Shown: positions 31,070-42,075, counted from the first letter of the stretch. The stretch: DNA of 64,000 nucleotides from Fonsecaea monophora (GCF_001642475.1 NW_019173940.1:186001-250000), one strand, 5' to 3'. Numbers and translations: made by a program. The notes: generated by a model from the letters alone, not told the origin.

Positions 31070-31678
31070 TTACAGCACGGCGGCAACACCCAGTCCAATC
31101 ACCCCAGCAACGCCTGCCCACTGCTGCTTCAAGATCTGCGCTCCACCAGTAAAGGTTGCAGCGGGGGCGCCGCTCGCTGGCACAGAGCTGCTGGTCACGG
31201 AGGCGGGTGCTGTCGCCGGGCTACTGGCTGCTGAGCTCGGAGTGGAAGTCGGCGCCGCAGTGGCAGAGGCCGTGGGAAGGGTAATGCTGATGCCCGCGGA
31301 TCCACAGTATTGTTGGGCAAATTGTAGAGTTGCTGGAGGAGACGAGAAAGATCAGCTTCATACTGTATTGGGTCCTGACGGTCCTTGACCAAAGCTTACC
31401 AGCTATATCATCTGCACTGCAAGAGCCAGAAATGCACGTATACACTCCAGTGAGGAAACTGCTTGCCTGGCACACACAGGCAGCATCGGTAGCTGCACAG
31501 CCGGTGCTAGAGATGGCGTTGACGGCGCAGGTCACCTACGACGCTGTTAGTCCTACCTAGCTAGCGGGACGGGGTCCATGACACGTACAGCACATGCTGG
31601 GAGACTAGAAAGATCTTGCGACGCTGCAAGATGGAGGAGGGAGGAAAGTCCAACAACGGCGAAAGATAGGAAGCGCAT
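31070..31678 (-). CDS. CFEM-domain protein, secreted, probably GPI-anchored
   Basis: Three exons (31589-31678, 31400-31535, 31070-31332) encode 162 residues. A signal peptide of about 19 residues leads into a complete CFEM domain with eight cysteines. Splicing brings the first cysteine (LPACA) next to the second (VTC), and the second intron lies just before the strand with the eighth cysteine (QQYCGS). The aspartate in TDAACVC sits where CFEM proteins bind haem iron. A Ser/Thr/Ala/Pro-rich stalk and a hydrophobic C-terminus suggest a GPI anchor. CFEM proteins serve haem or iron uptake, adhesion or signalling; which applies here is not known. Both introns are short (53 and 67 bp) with GT-AG ends, and the joins are in frame. 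Confidence 0.88.
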
Positions 31679-34024
31679 CTTTCCCAGATTTTGTAGCTGC
31701 AACAGATACTAGTAGTAGGATGTGAATTCAACGATTGAGATTAACTCGTCAAGCTGCTTGTGTACGCAACGCTTTTGGCGGTCAAAGAACGAGTGTGTCG
31801 GACGATTAGGGTATGGAACACTAGTAGCGAGAATGTCGACTGCGAAACAGCGAGGGAGAATGAGGAGGTCAACGAGAAGAGGTTTCGGAGAAGCTTGCTC
31901 CAAGTTTTATAGCTGTTGCTCCCACCTGGCAGCTGAAGGGTTGCATGATGCGTCCCAGAGCTGTTGGAGCTGCCCCATTGGGAGAGGGCGCGGGAAAAGG
32001 CCTAGAAAACCCCTCCTAGGAAGGTGTTTGGGTTGCTTGGACTCCCAAACTCAGCTCTGCGGTGCTGCAAGCCATGACGATGAGCAAATGAAAAAAGAGG
32101 GACGGTGTCGATGTCTCAGGCACCCGATGATCTAGCGCAGACACACGTTCTGAGGTCCGCGAATGGAATGACAGAAAATCTGGAGAAACACGGGGAGGAG
32201 GGCCGCCCTCGGCTGCGGAGAGAAGTGGAATCCAGGTGATCGAGACGAAAAGAAGGGGAAAGACGGTCAAGAATGTGCCAAGGCCCGCCGACCGAAGTTG
32301 GTGTCAATTGGACGGAAGGAGAAGACGACGGCGCAGGTACCAGGCGGTACTAGTAGTCATCATCACCAGCCGGAAAGAGCAGGTTACAAGGGAAGGCGCA
32401 GGATACCAAATACCGAAGACTTCTCACGGCCATTCAAGTGCCTCGTATGTATCCTGTAGACAGTAAATGCTACCAGGGCGTACAGCTACCTGCATTTTTT
32501 AGGAAATTCAGAACAAAGTGACTTCGTCCATGGCACTAGTACTAATATAGCGACTCCCAGTTCTGGCGCCTTCGATCCCAGCTAAACCATTTCCGGCCAT
32601 TTTGGTGTCGCGTTTCAAACTGCTGGAAGTTCACCACCTGTCGAGAAGACGGTGATAAACAGATTTCCATGGTGGTAAAGAGAGATAGTGAAGTATTGCT
32701 GCTTTCTCGCCAGAAAGTTTCTGTATCGGAAGTAACACTTGCTGCCCTAACACTTTGCGGCAAATATTAAGATACTAAGTAGCACTGTGACTGCACGGGT
32801 GAGTGCACATCGACTTGGAAAATTTAATCTGCTGTTGTTATATCTTTATCGAAATGCCTGCTCATGTAACTTCTTCCATTTCACGACCTTGAGTTAGGTG
32901 TGAGGGTCCAAGTCTGTGAATTTAGTAACTGCAAGAATCCAATAGAAAATATCGTCTCCTAAACCGGTACTGACATACATTGTATAAATCTACGATCGTC
33001 TTGTGAAGATGCTTTAACATCCCATGATAATAGTACTAGTTCTATACTGTGTAGATATAGCATAGATACAGTATCGACGCGTAACTGATGCACATCGGAC
33101 ACAGCATCAAGGTTTTAAGGACGCATCAACGCATCTGATGTGCATCCGCTATGCAGCATCGAGTGGCAGCATCAAACAACTACTAGTACTACTAGCATTC
33201 AAAGTGTACTATGAACTACTACTTGATTCTCGCAATCTTTGTACTTAAGTAGTATTGACATTGTTTGCCAGCGAACATTTCATTGGACCGAGAAACCTCG
33301 TAGTCAACTTGAAGCTCTCTCTCCAGGTGTTCTTTCCCTTTTAATTTGCCTTATAGTACTAGTATGTTTTAAAAGAGCCCCATAACAACTTGAAGTATGC
33401 CGTTGCTTGATACACTCGCGATCGACAGAATGCTTTTGCAAGCATTAGCGATTTGCAGCGCTCTTCTATCGATCGATGGCAATGACATACTGTTCTCTCA
33501 GCTGTTCGCTATCTGCCTAAGCGTTGCCCGGGCTAAAATTGATGATTGAAATTGGGCACGAGGACTAAAACTTGATTTCCTGGGGCAATGTACGGTTTGC
33601 GCTCGGAGTGCATCAACACCATTCTCCCGGGCGCAGCCTACGCCTTCTTCAACTGTTGGAATTGTCGCTCTCGCTCCTCTTTAGAGCGGTACGTACGTTC
33701 AGCTTGCAGATAAAGCATCAAGGACAGGTTGTCGAGGATTCTCGCCATTGGCGGTTGACGAGTACAGCATCGCGCACCACTCGCAGTCGCACCAATACTA
33801 GTATGCGATCACATATGTTCTCAGTGCTCATCACCATCACTGTTTCCTTTGGTACTATATGAGTTCAGAAATGGTCGAACCTATGTCACGCAGGCAATAG
33901 TCGACACAAATGCAGGACGTCAGTTAGTACTAGTAGTACTACAGGGGTTATCTTCTACCTTCTACGCTGGACGGACGTATCCTTTATCATATAGTAGCGG
34001 ATATGTAGAGTCCGCTTCTCCAAA
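31679..34024. other. Gene-poor AT-rich spacer with repeats
   Basis: About 2.3 kb have short motif-free frames only. A TATA-like TTTTATA at 31905-31911, read on the minus strand, may serve the CFEM gene. ACTAGTA and TAGTAC strings are frequent, and the second copy of the dispersed repeat is at 33071-33180. Confidence 0.5.
33071..33180 (-). repeat. GATGC-rich dispersed repeat, copy B (inverted)
   Basis: Positions 33104-33146 match 15749-15791 in the opposite orientation at 40 of 43 bases. Here the repeat also forms an imperfect palindrome: GATGCACATC near 33088-33097 is complementary to GATGTGCATC at 33137-33146. The surrounding GCAGCATC words match the flanks of copy A loosely. Confidence 0.85.
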
Positions 34025-36019
34025 TCAAGCATAATCCCTCTTCATACTCAGCTTCTGCACCGCTTGCTTACCATCGAGGACTCCGATCGCCACGTATCCA
34101 ATATCTTCCTCGGGACGAATATCCCCAAGTCGAACCATCAGATCTCCCAGCCGCTTCGACTGGTCCGCGGCATCCTCCATGGACGATATGTGAGGAACAG
34201 TATTCGCGTATGGATTGTCCCTCAGAAGCGAGCTGAATCTGTCCAAGATGTCAGGCCCGCGACGACGCGCACTCAGCACCACCGTGGCCACGCCGATGAT
34301 GAACAGTACAATAGAACACAAAAGCATGAGTGCAAGCCACGCGTATTCGCACTTGACGACGACCTGGCTGGTCGTGACTGTCCCGAACGTGCTGTCCGTG
34401 TTGTACAATAGCAAGTTGCTCTGCGGCGCCACTGTAAAGTTTCCTGACACAGCGGCGGGAGCGATGCTGTCTATCCAGTACGTGTTGATGAGCTGTGTGA
34501 ACCGCTTGGAGATAATGTCATCCCCCAACTCCCAGAGCTTGGTGGTGGTAGTCTGCAGCACGGTATTTGCCGGGTCTGCCAAGTATGCTTCTATGGCACT
34601 CGGAGGACAGAAGACAGTGTCGCACCCCACCGTTGGGTTCGTGGCGTTGGTGAAATCGGGAAAAAATTGCGTATACATGATATCCTCCTGACCGAGTCCG
34701 TTGATCGGTGTCCAGTCAGTCACACCGAGGGCGCTGTGGCTGTAGTTAAGCGGGTGCGAGGCAGGGTTAGGTGAGGGTCGGACCGCAACGCTTTGACAGG
34801 TTTGACCGTCACATTTGATCTGTACCTCGACATAACTCATACCGACTGTGCAGTTTGCCACGGTGAGAATCTTCCCCTCTGGCGCAGGGCTGCTGGCTGG
34901 TAACAGATCAAGAGATCGAAAGGTAAAGTTTGTTATTGCAAATTGGTCGACCCTGTTTGGACTGAGGGCGTAGTTGGCACCGCTCCAGCCTATATACTCC
35001 TCCAGGCTCTGTCTGTAATCTTCAGTCCAATCGTGGCCTGATGTATTACAGCTCGTGAGCATGTAACCAGTGTTCATGGTGAAGCGTGAAACTCCAGTTG
35101 ATGGGAGGTTGTGGATGGGCAGTCCAGTGAGAGAACTCCATTCGACATCATCTGATTCTGGTACAGATCTCCAGTCTGTGCCATCTTCCGGTAACAAGCT
35201 TTCGTAGACGGGTACTTTGACGTTGCCGAATTGGTCTTGGGGTAGATTTTTTGTCTTCGCCGAGCCAATGATGGCAGCGGTAAAGATGGCATTGATCGGG
35301 ACAAGAGGTTCTGCTGAGGCTGAACCGACGCCGTTGTTGCTGAATGGGGATACAAATGCGAGGTAGGTGAAGTTCTGAGTCGCATTCGAAAAGGATTCCT
35401 GAGTCGATATGACACGCAGTCCAGCTTGACCACCAAGAGGGGAGAGTGCCCAAAGGAGGAATAGAACGGGCGTAAGAATGTTGATGGTCTTCAATGTAAT
35501 TGGAGCCATGAAAGTGCTAAAGACAGTGCGGCTTTGCAAGAGATATTCGATCGCGAGTACAGAGGTGCCATGCTCGAGTTTGACAGCTGCAATGGCTTTC
35601 AGAAATTTGGCAACAACCGCAGAGAATACGATGGGGAAAATGGTAGGAGTCTGGATGGTTTAGCCACAGCCACTGGCCAGGACGGGTGCCTGAGCGGCAA
35701 GCAACAGGGTGGCAGCGATGGCCGAACTCACATATTTGGCTGCTTCAATCAAGTCTCGATTTCCGGGTTGCTCGACAGGCTGGTTACGCCTAGCATAAAC
35801 CAGAACAGCAAAGACAATGAAGTAGGCGCACGAGACGGCGATGAGCAAATCAAGCAGAACTTCTCCAATGACGCTTAGAGATGACACCCGTCGAGCGCTT
35901 CTAGAGTTCCTGGGATCTTGAGACGGCACAATAGAGTCGTCGGGGCCTGTGTTCAGCAAAGGGCCTTGATCGGCTCTCATTCCATCATGTATACAGCTTA
36001 CTGCTCTCGTTATGGGCAT
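34025..36019 (-). CDS. Fungal multi-pass membrane protein
   Basis: Two exons (35732-36019 and 34025-35650) give 637 residues. The intron (35651-35731) has a GTGAGT donor, a CTAAAC branch site and a CAG acceptor; its own in-frame TAA would otherwise hide the first exon. Membrane segments are expected near residues 45-75, 97-118, 140-165 and near the C-terminus (LALMLLCSIVLFIIGVA). The long loop between the third and fourth has many N-x-S/T sites and is probably outside. The motif WALSPLGGQA after the third segment is one I associate with a fungal-specific family of unknown function. The start is uncertain; 35980 is an alternative ATG. There is no known role. It is divergent from the dual-zinc regulator at 36634. 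Confidence 0.78.
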
Positions 36020-36633
36020 GCCACCTTCTTGGATTGGGAAAACCAGGAAGATCAGAAATGAAGCTGAGGGAGATAGCCCTTTTTTCAGCGATTTTGACCA
36101 CGCCAGCGCACTGGAGATCCAGCATCTTCCCGTCCTGCAGGTCTTAGATAGACGGGAAGCATAGGCTGAAACGAGCTTGAAGTGTTTAGGCCCCCATGGC
36201 ACCTAGCAGGGCCCGAAGCGAGAAGACCAGCCACCGGAGGAAATTCCAGGGTTTCTTGTTGCGATTCGACCTCCATTAGCTCTGTTATTTGTGATGGTCA
36301 CCGGGTTGAGCCCCTTGGGGGCGTACAAGTACGAGGTCCATGGGTAATGCAGTCGTACATGTACGTGCGGTTTCTTATGCCTTGTGATGAGTAAGGTTCG
36401 TAGTTTATGATCATAGTGACGTTGAAATGACAAGAATCCACTAGCGTAGCTAACTCAGACTAGTGCGCACCGAAGCACTAGTTCCCGTGACTAGTCTCGG
36501 TGTTGTGCTTCTTGCGGCAACTCTGCCGAGGTCTGGACCCCAACTCGATGTTTCAGGGCTTCTCTTCACCTTTGCTCCCCACGCTCCCCAACGACACACT
36601 AATTTCTCGCTCCTATGCAGTCTTATCGCAGAT
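36020..36633. other. Divergent spacer
   Basis: About 610 bp separate the starts of the membrane protein and the dual-zinc regulator. The regulator frame extends left to a GTG at 36463, but no ATG lies in that part. No further gene is seen. Confidence 0.4.
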
Positions 36634-39600
36634 ATGAAGGAGAAGCCAGGAGGCAAGTCCACAGAACGATCTGCAGCATGTAAATTCTGCGGCAAGACAT
36701 TCGCGCGCTCCGATACGCTCCTTCGACACGAGAAAAGTCATCACTCTACAGAAGATCGAGGGCCCATTCATCGAGTGACGACTGGGACGTTCCGAGCATG
36801 TCATGCCTGTGCAACGGCCAGATCCAGGTGCTCGGGCGGCTCGCCCTGTGGCAGATGCAATCTGCGCCAGCTCGAATGCGTCTATCCAAATAAACGCCGG
36901 AAGACCTCATTGTCGACCGACTCCTTGAAAAACAACGACGAAGAGGCCACGAAGCAGCGAATACTCGGAAACTTCAATGAGTTAGTACTTGCTGCTGATA
37001 GCCTAGACCCTCTCTCGTCAAATACACGTACGGATGGAGAATCATTGTCTACTCCAAAGGCTACTCCGGCTCCATCCCACACAGCGCAAGCTCCTATACC
37101 ATCAAACTACGCAATAGGACACCAGGCGGTAAGTCGAGACGGCCAACCAAGCTCTACCCTTGGTACAATGAAGCCAGGCACATCTCAACTGTTACAGCAC
37201 GACCAACCTAGCAATGATTACCTCGGCCCCCAGTTTAGTGGTGGATTCGTTGAGCCTACAGCGACCTTCGAGTATAACTCGTTCGATGAACCACTAAACT
37301 GGATCCCTCCGAGCATTTATCCATCCCCGTACGATGCAGAACTTGAACAAGATTTCTCTTTCATTCTCCCTGCACTATCTAATAGTCTAGCTGCTGACTA
37401 CACGGTGGACTTCGCCATTAATCCACCCGAATACATCTATTCGGCCGGCGAAGACGTTGCATATGGATCATCCGAGACTCAAGGGTTTCGAGTCCCATTC
37501 GAGGTTGTCGAACAGAGTCCCGCGTCTTCAACAAGTGACGGCATACGCATACCTAAATCCGTGCACGGCAGCTCTGTCGGTTCAGACCTGAAGCGGAAGA
37601 AAAGAAAAAGTCTCCCCTTGCCCGATACCTTTACCCAACCCAGAAAACAGAGTACGGGCTATGCGTTTCCAGATGTTGAATCCTGGGATTTCATGTTGAC
37701 ACACAGCTCGGCGGAATACTGTCCTGAGGCAACTTACGACTTGATTTTGAGCAACTTCCGAAATCTGTGTGCGCAGACGACGATGCCAACCCCATTCCAA
37801 AGCTCTGGCTTTCCACCCTTGAGTGTAGTCAACATTTGCATTGATCTTTATTTCGACAACTTCTACAAGAATTTCCCCCTCCTACACCAGGCTTCATTTG
37901 GGCTTCAGTCTGACTGGATAGTGGTCCTCGCTGCCGCGGCAATCGGCAGTTCCTTTACAAAATCCTCATATGGTCCGGACATTCGAGAAGCTTTCCAGGA
38001 GTTCCTCCGCCGCGCTGTTGACAGGTACACAGACGGGGTACCAGACTCTCCGCTGGAACTCCCACTAGCACAGGCCCGCATCTTGAATCTTGTCGGGTTG
38101 GTTCAGTCGGAGCGTGAGCAGCTCAGGGCACTGGCGCCACGATATCATGCAGATCTCTCACGCTGGTGTTTAGAATCAGGGGTGTTGCAGCTTTCTTCAG
38201 GAGGTGATCTGCCAGAGGCCGAGGCGGACGGTGAAGGTATCGAGGATCGCTTGCGATTGTGGAAGAAATGGATCAGGGTCGAATCCTTGCGGCGTATCGG
38301 CTATATGTCTTGGTTACTTGATTGTTGCCTGGGCTACATGGCGAACGCACGTCCGCTCTGTAACATGGACGATGCAAGAACTCCTCTACCCTGTTCTGAA
38401 TCTGCTTGGGATGCCTCAACTCCAGAACTCTGGGCAGACAGAACCCGAGAACTGGCGGAAACCCCCTCTCTCTGCGGTGCCCTTGAGATGCTCTACAGTA
38501 AGAAACAAGTCGATCCAGAGTATAGCGAATTATCACAGATGTTGCTGATTCACGCCCTTTATCAACGAACGTGGGAAGTGGGCACGCACATCAAACAGCC
38601 GCTGAGCGAATGGGTTCCCACAGGCAAAGCTCGGGGCTTCTTAAACACACCATCAAAGGACAACTTCTGGCTCCCGCTCTACCCTCTCTACGCGAACTGG
38701 CGTAACAGCGCTTGCGATTGCCTCGATGTGCTTCATTGGCAGGCTTCGAGCATTGTAGCAAAGGCCTCCGGGCTCGAACACGGTGTTATCCTTCACCTAC
38801 ACCTCGCCCGTATTGTCCTCCTGACCCCATTTCAGGAGATACAAGACTTGTTGTTCTCGTTGATCGGCAAAGTGGACAACTCCCCAAAGGCATCATTTTA
38901 TGTTCATGACGGCAGCTATCAACCACGCAACAGCGCCAAACTGCCGCAGATCCGTATGATAACGTGGCGATGGCTGCGAGAAGATCAGCACAAGGCTCGT
39001 CTTGCCATGGTGCATGCTGGCTCGGTGTTTTGGTATGTTCGTCGGTACTCGGCCATGAGCTTCTTCGAGCCGATCGCCGTCTATCTGGCAAGCCTAGTTC
39101 TCTGGACATATGGCTCCTATAAATCGACTGCTTTTGAGCGCGACGCTGCTGCGGCCAGTCAGAAGCCCGAAGGTGGTCCGAGCGGACCTGACGCCGGGGC
39201 CCCCATCCAGCCGTCTCGCATGGAGAGAAAAGAACATCCCATCACCTTCATCAGCACGGCCCACGGACGGCCAGGCAAAGCTGCTGGTGGGGGTGGGGGT
39301 GGTGGTCCCTCGAATCCGCAGCTTTCTCTGTCTCCTGAATCATCTGCCGACCGACGCTCTTCGGACAACAAGGCCGTGTTCGCCGTGGTGGGCGGCACGA
39401 CACCTACCTCAAGGTCGCCTCCAGGCGCGTGCTCCGACTCGGATTCCGACCAAGGCACCTGCTCCTCGGACGACGAGCAACCCGAGTTCATCCACCTGGA
39501 CCGCCCCTGCGACGACGAGATGGTTCAACACTTTGTGCGCAACGGACACACCATGTCCGGCCACATGACCAACGTGGGAGACATCTGCAAGACACCACAG

Positions 39601-39714
39601 AAGGTCCTGTTGGAAGGGGCAAAACTCTTACGGACGCGACTGGCCTGTTGGGGCGTCAGTCGAGAATATCACGACATCTTGGTGAAATTGGCAGAGCTGA
39701 GGAAAGCGACTTGA
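36634..39714 (+). CDS. Transcription factor with one C2H2 finger and a Zn2Cys6 cluster
   Basis: This 1,026-residue single-exon protein has two different DNA-binding modules close together. A C2H2 finger spans residues 16-36 (CKFCGKTFARSDTLLRHEKSH), and a Zn2Cys6 cluster spans 56-82 (C56, C59, C66, C72, C75, C82) followed by a basic NKRRK. Residues of about 440-860 look like the fungal-specific regulatory middle domain, including an ESLRRIGYMSWLLDCCLGYM stretch. The tail is low-complexity with a glycine run and an acidic Ser/Asp-rich part. The pairing of the two zinc types is known in a subset of fungal regulators. Target genes are unknown; the divergent membrane protein and the HET gene 267 bp downstream are the closest candidates. 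The start is the first ATG before the finger. Confidence 0.86.
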   Translation: MKEKPGGKSTERSAACKFCGKTFARSDTLLRHEKSHHSTEDRGPIHRVTTGTFRACHACATARSRCSGGSPCGRCNLRQLECVYPNKRRKTSLSTDSLKNNDEEATKQRILGNFNELVLAADSLDPLSSNTRTDGESLSTPKATPAPSHTAQAPIPSNYAIGHQAVSRDGQPSSTLGTMKPGTSQLLQHDQPSNDYLGPQFSGGFVEPTATFEYNSFDEPLNWIPPSIYPSPYDAELEQDFSFILPALSNSLAADYTVDFAINPPEYIYSAGEDVAYGSSETQGFRVPFEVVEQSPASSTSDGIRIPKSVHGSSVGSDLKRKKRKSLPLPDTFTQPRKQSTGYAFPDVESWDFMLTHSSAEYCPEATYDLILSNFRNLCAQTTMPTPFQSSGFPPLSVVNICIDLYFDNFYKNFPLLHQASFGLQSDWIVVLAAAAIGSSFTKSSYGPDIREAFQEFLRRAVDRYTDGVPDSPLELPLAQARILNLVGLVQSEREQLRALAPRYHADLSRWCLESGVLQLSSGGDLPEAEADGEGIEDRLRLWKKWIRVESLRRIGYMSWLLDCCLGYMANARPLCNMDDARTPLPCSESAWDASTPELWADRTRELAETPSLCGALEMLYSKKQVDPEYSELSQMLLIHALYQRTWEVGTHIKQPLSEWVPTGKARGFLNTPSKDNFWLPLYPLYANWRNSACDCLDVLHWQASSIVAKASGLEHGVILHLHLARIVLLTPFQEIQDLLFSLIGKVDNSPKASFYVHDGSYQPRNSAKLPQIRMITWRWLREDQHKARLAMVHAGSVFWYVRRYSAMSFFEPIAVYLASLVLWTYGSYKSTAFERDAAAASQKPEGGPSGPDAGAPIQPSRMERKEHPITFISTAHGRPGKAAGGGGGGGPSNPQLSLSPESSADRRSSDNKAVFAVVGGTTPTSRSPPGACSDSDSDQGTCSSDDEQPEFIHLDRPCDDEMVQHFVRNGHTMSGHMTNVGDICKTPQKVLLEGAKLLRTRLACWGVSREYHDILVKLAELRKAT

Positions 39715-39721
39715 TGAAAGG

Positions 39722-39812
39722 TTTTTTTTTTTTTTTTGGAGATGCCTCTGTCGATGGGCACGGGCGAGATGTTCATCGTATATTTTATAAATATATTAGT
39801 TATATATAACTA
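39722..39812 (+). terminator. Probable 3' processing region of the regulator gene
   Basis: A run of 16 T at 39722-39737 lies eight bases after the stop of the regulator. It is followed near 39780-39812 by an AT-only stretch with TATAAATATATT, which fits the efficiency and positioning elements of fungal polyadenylation. Confidence 0.4.
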
Positions 39813-39981
39813 CCCCAAACAGTGGGTGCAGCCGGCGCCAAGGACGCGTCCTCGACGCGTCCGCTGCGGGATCCGCAAAGTGTTGAATGATCAAAAGTTG
39901 TCGGGCTTTTACTACCCGACGATCACAAAGATGCCGCAGTCTCGCTTTATCACGCCGCCTTAAAAAGTCTACGCTGCCGTG

Positions 39982-42075
39982 ATGACGGGGAGTCTCTCGC
40001 TGTGCAAGAAATGCCACGGCACGCTAAGCCTACTGAAATTGTCTGCAGTGACCACTCCCCATCATGCTACGGCTGGTGATCTGCTGGCCGCAGCGGATCG
40101 TGGGTGCCCGGTGTGCAAGACAGTGGTGCAGCGACTTCTTGATCTGTTCGGCAGCAAAGACCTTCCTGCCGAGATCCCTACAAAAGATGCGGATAATCGA
40201 CCGACTCTGGGCTACACCTATTCCATCCTGAGTGCAGACTATGTTCGCGATGGCGGAGAATATTACAATGGACGTCAATGGCTCTATGAGTTCCAAATAC
40301 GCTCTCCCGCCATTCTTTTGGTGCGACCTGACGACCGACGATGTGTGGTGTTGGAACTTAGCTTTGGGAGAGTGAATGGTAAGCTTAACATGGCCGTTTC
40401 GTTGCTACATATCCGGGAGGTACAGGCTGACCTCTCTCTTCCAGCCTTCTCTTCGTTGCCCCCCTCCATTCGCCACCATAACACGGGGTCAGAAGCATGT
40501 GTGGCTCGCATGGTACAATGGCTCCAGGACTGTCTGCAACACCACCCAAAGTGCCAGGTGCGCGAATCGGCCGCCCCCTGGTACCCTACGCGGCTCGTTG
40601 ACGTGGGTCGCGAGAATGACCGTGTGGTCAAGCTCGTCATAAGTAAATCTGCGCAACTGAAAGGCCCATATGTCACCCTTAGCCACAAATGGGGTCATGG
40701 GCCCCGATTCGCACTGACAGCGTCTCTTCTTCAAGACTTTCAGACTGGGATTGCACTTGATCGACTCCCCAAGACGTTTAGAGAGGCTGTGGTGCTCACT
40801 CGGTGCCTCGGGATGAGGTATTTGTGGATTGACTCCCTTTGCATCATTCAGGCTTCGGAAGACGATTGGAACTTCGAGTCATTGCAGATGGAGAAGGTTT
40901 ACAGCAACTGTCGCCTGAATATTGCTGCCACGGCTTCTCTTGATACGGGCGGCGGCTTATTCCGGACGAGACAAGCCGACAAATGCTGGCCATGTTTTGG
41001 ATTTTTCAGCACTGGCCTCGTTTCGAGAAAACGCTGGCTCCTAAGAGAGAACGATGTCCTTGAGAAAGAAATCGAGCAAGCGCCACTCAACTATCGCGCA
41101 TGGGTTCTACAGGAACGATTACTCGCTCCTCGGGTTCTGCACTTCGGCAAGTCTCAGCTCTTCTGGCAGTGCGACACACTAGATGCCTGTGAGTCGTTTC
41201 CCAAGGGACTTCCCGTTGCGTGGGGAAGTAGCAATCCGATTGGCAAGAGTCTCGATCCAGCCAGATTTGCGGAAAGAGAGAGGGATGCCGCACTGGATGG
41301 AGTGGTCAATAGGAGGCTTAAAGAAAGAGACATTTATCATGTTTGGAACGCAATCGTCCAGCAGTATACGAAATGCGGAATAACTGAGCCAAAAGATAAA
41401 CTGGTCGCCATCGCCGGGATCGCGAAGCGGATCGCGTCGACTACTGGCGATGAATACCTCGCCGGTTTATGGCGGTCGAGAATTACGGATTCCCTACTGT
41501 GGCGGGCGGAAGGCTCTGTGTCATGCCGCCCGCAACAGTATCGAGCCCCGTCTTGGTCTTGGGCATCTATCGAAGGGAACATATCGCACGTGTTGGACGA
41601 GGTCGCCGAACGCGATGACAACGTAGATCTCTTGAAAGAAAAGGTGAAGGAAGCTCGCGTCAATCCCAAAGTTGATGGAGATCTCTTTGGCCAAGTGGAT
41701 TCGGGCTATATCGCCTTCTCAGACGTAACGCTGCTGGAACCTGTGGAACTTCGAGCAACCGCAAAGTCTGTGGCCATCCATGGTATGTCTGCTGAGGATG
41801 GTCTAGGGTACGAATTGTACACGGACTTGCCATGCGAACCCGTGGTGAAGGATCTGAGCCTCTTACCGGCCTTTATGGCTTCCGGTGGGGGTTTGACTTG
41901 TCTCATCCTCAAACCCAGCACACAGGCAGCTCCCAATGTGTACGAACGGGTTGGAATCGTCATGTTTGGAGGGATGGGCCATGCGGCGTATGTCGAAGAA
42001 CACGATTACCTGCGCCGTCAACTGAACCCTGATGCCCCGCCTAGGGCGGTTATTGCAAGTATTACTCTAGTTTAG
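39982..42075 (+). CDS. HET-domain protein (heterokaryon incompatibility type)
   Basis: HET proteins trigger cell death when unlike fungal strains fuse. The domain begins at about residue 229 with YVTLSHKWG, continues with LPKTFREAVVLTRCLGMRYL, then WIDSLCIIQ and MEKVYSNCRLNIAATAS, all diagnostic. RAWVLQERLLAPRVLHF follows, and PSWSWASIEG sits further on. The N-terminal 60 residues contain two CxxC pairs (CKKC, CPVC). The frame reads 697 codons without a break, but 40379-40444 looks like an intron (GTAAGC donor, GCTGAC branch, TTCCAG acceptor). It is 66 nt and lacks a stop, so removal gives a 675-residue protein; I think the spliced form is likelier. The upstream GTG at 39979 was not used as start. 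The recognition partner is unknown. Confidence 0.9.
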   Translation: MTGSLSLCKKCHGTLSLLKLSAVTTPHHATAGDLLAAADRGCPVCKTVVQRLLDLFGSKDLPAEIPTKDADNRPTLGYTYSILSADYVRDGGEYYNGRQWLYEFQIRSPAILLVRPDDRRCVVLELSFGRVNGKLNMAVSLLHIREVQADLSLPAFSSLPPSIRHHNTGSEACVARMVQWLQDCLQHHPKCQVRESAAPWYPTRLVDVGRENDRVVKLVISKSAQLKGPYVTLSHKWGHGPRFALTASLLQDFQTGIALDRLPKTFREAVVLTRCLGMRYLWIDSLCIIQASEDDWNFESLQMEKVYSNCRLNIAATASLDTGGGLFRTRQADKCWPCFGFFSTGLVSRKRWLLRENDVLEKEIEQAPLNYRAWVLQERLLAPRVLHFGKSQLFWQCDTLDACESFPKGLPVAWGSSNPIGKSLDPARFAERERDAALDGVVNRRLKERDIYHVWNAIVQQYTKCGITEPKDKLVAIAGIAKRIASTTGDEYLAGLWRSRITDSLLWRAEGSVSCRPQQYRAPSWSWASIEGNISHVLDEVAERDDNVDLLKEKVKEARVNPKVDGDLFGQVDSGYIAFSDVTLLEPVELRATAKSVAIHGMSAEDGLGYELYTDLPCEPVVKDLSLLPAFMASGGGLTCLILKPSTQAAPNVYERVGIVMFGGMGHAAYVEEHDYLRRQLNPDAPPRAVIASITLV

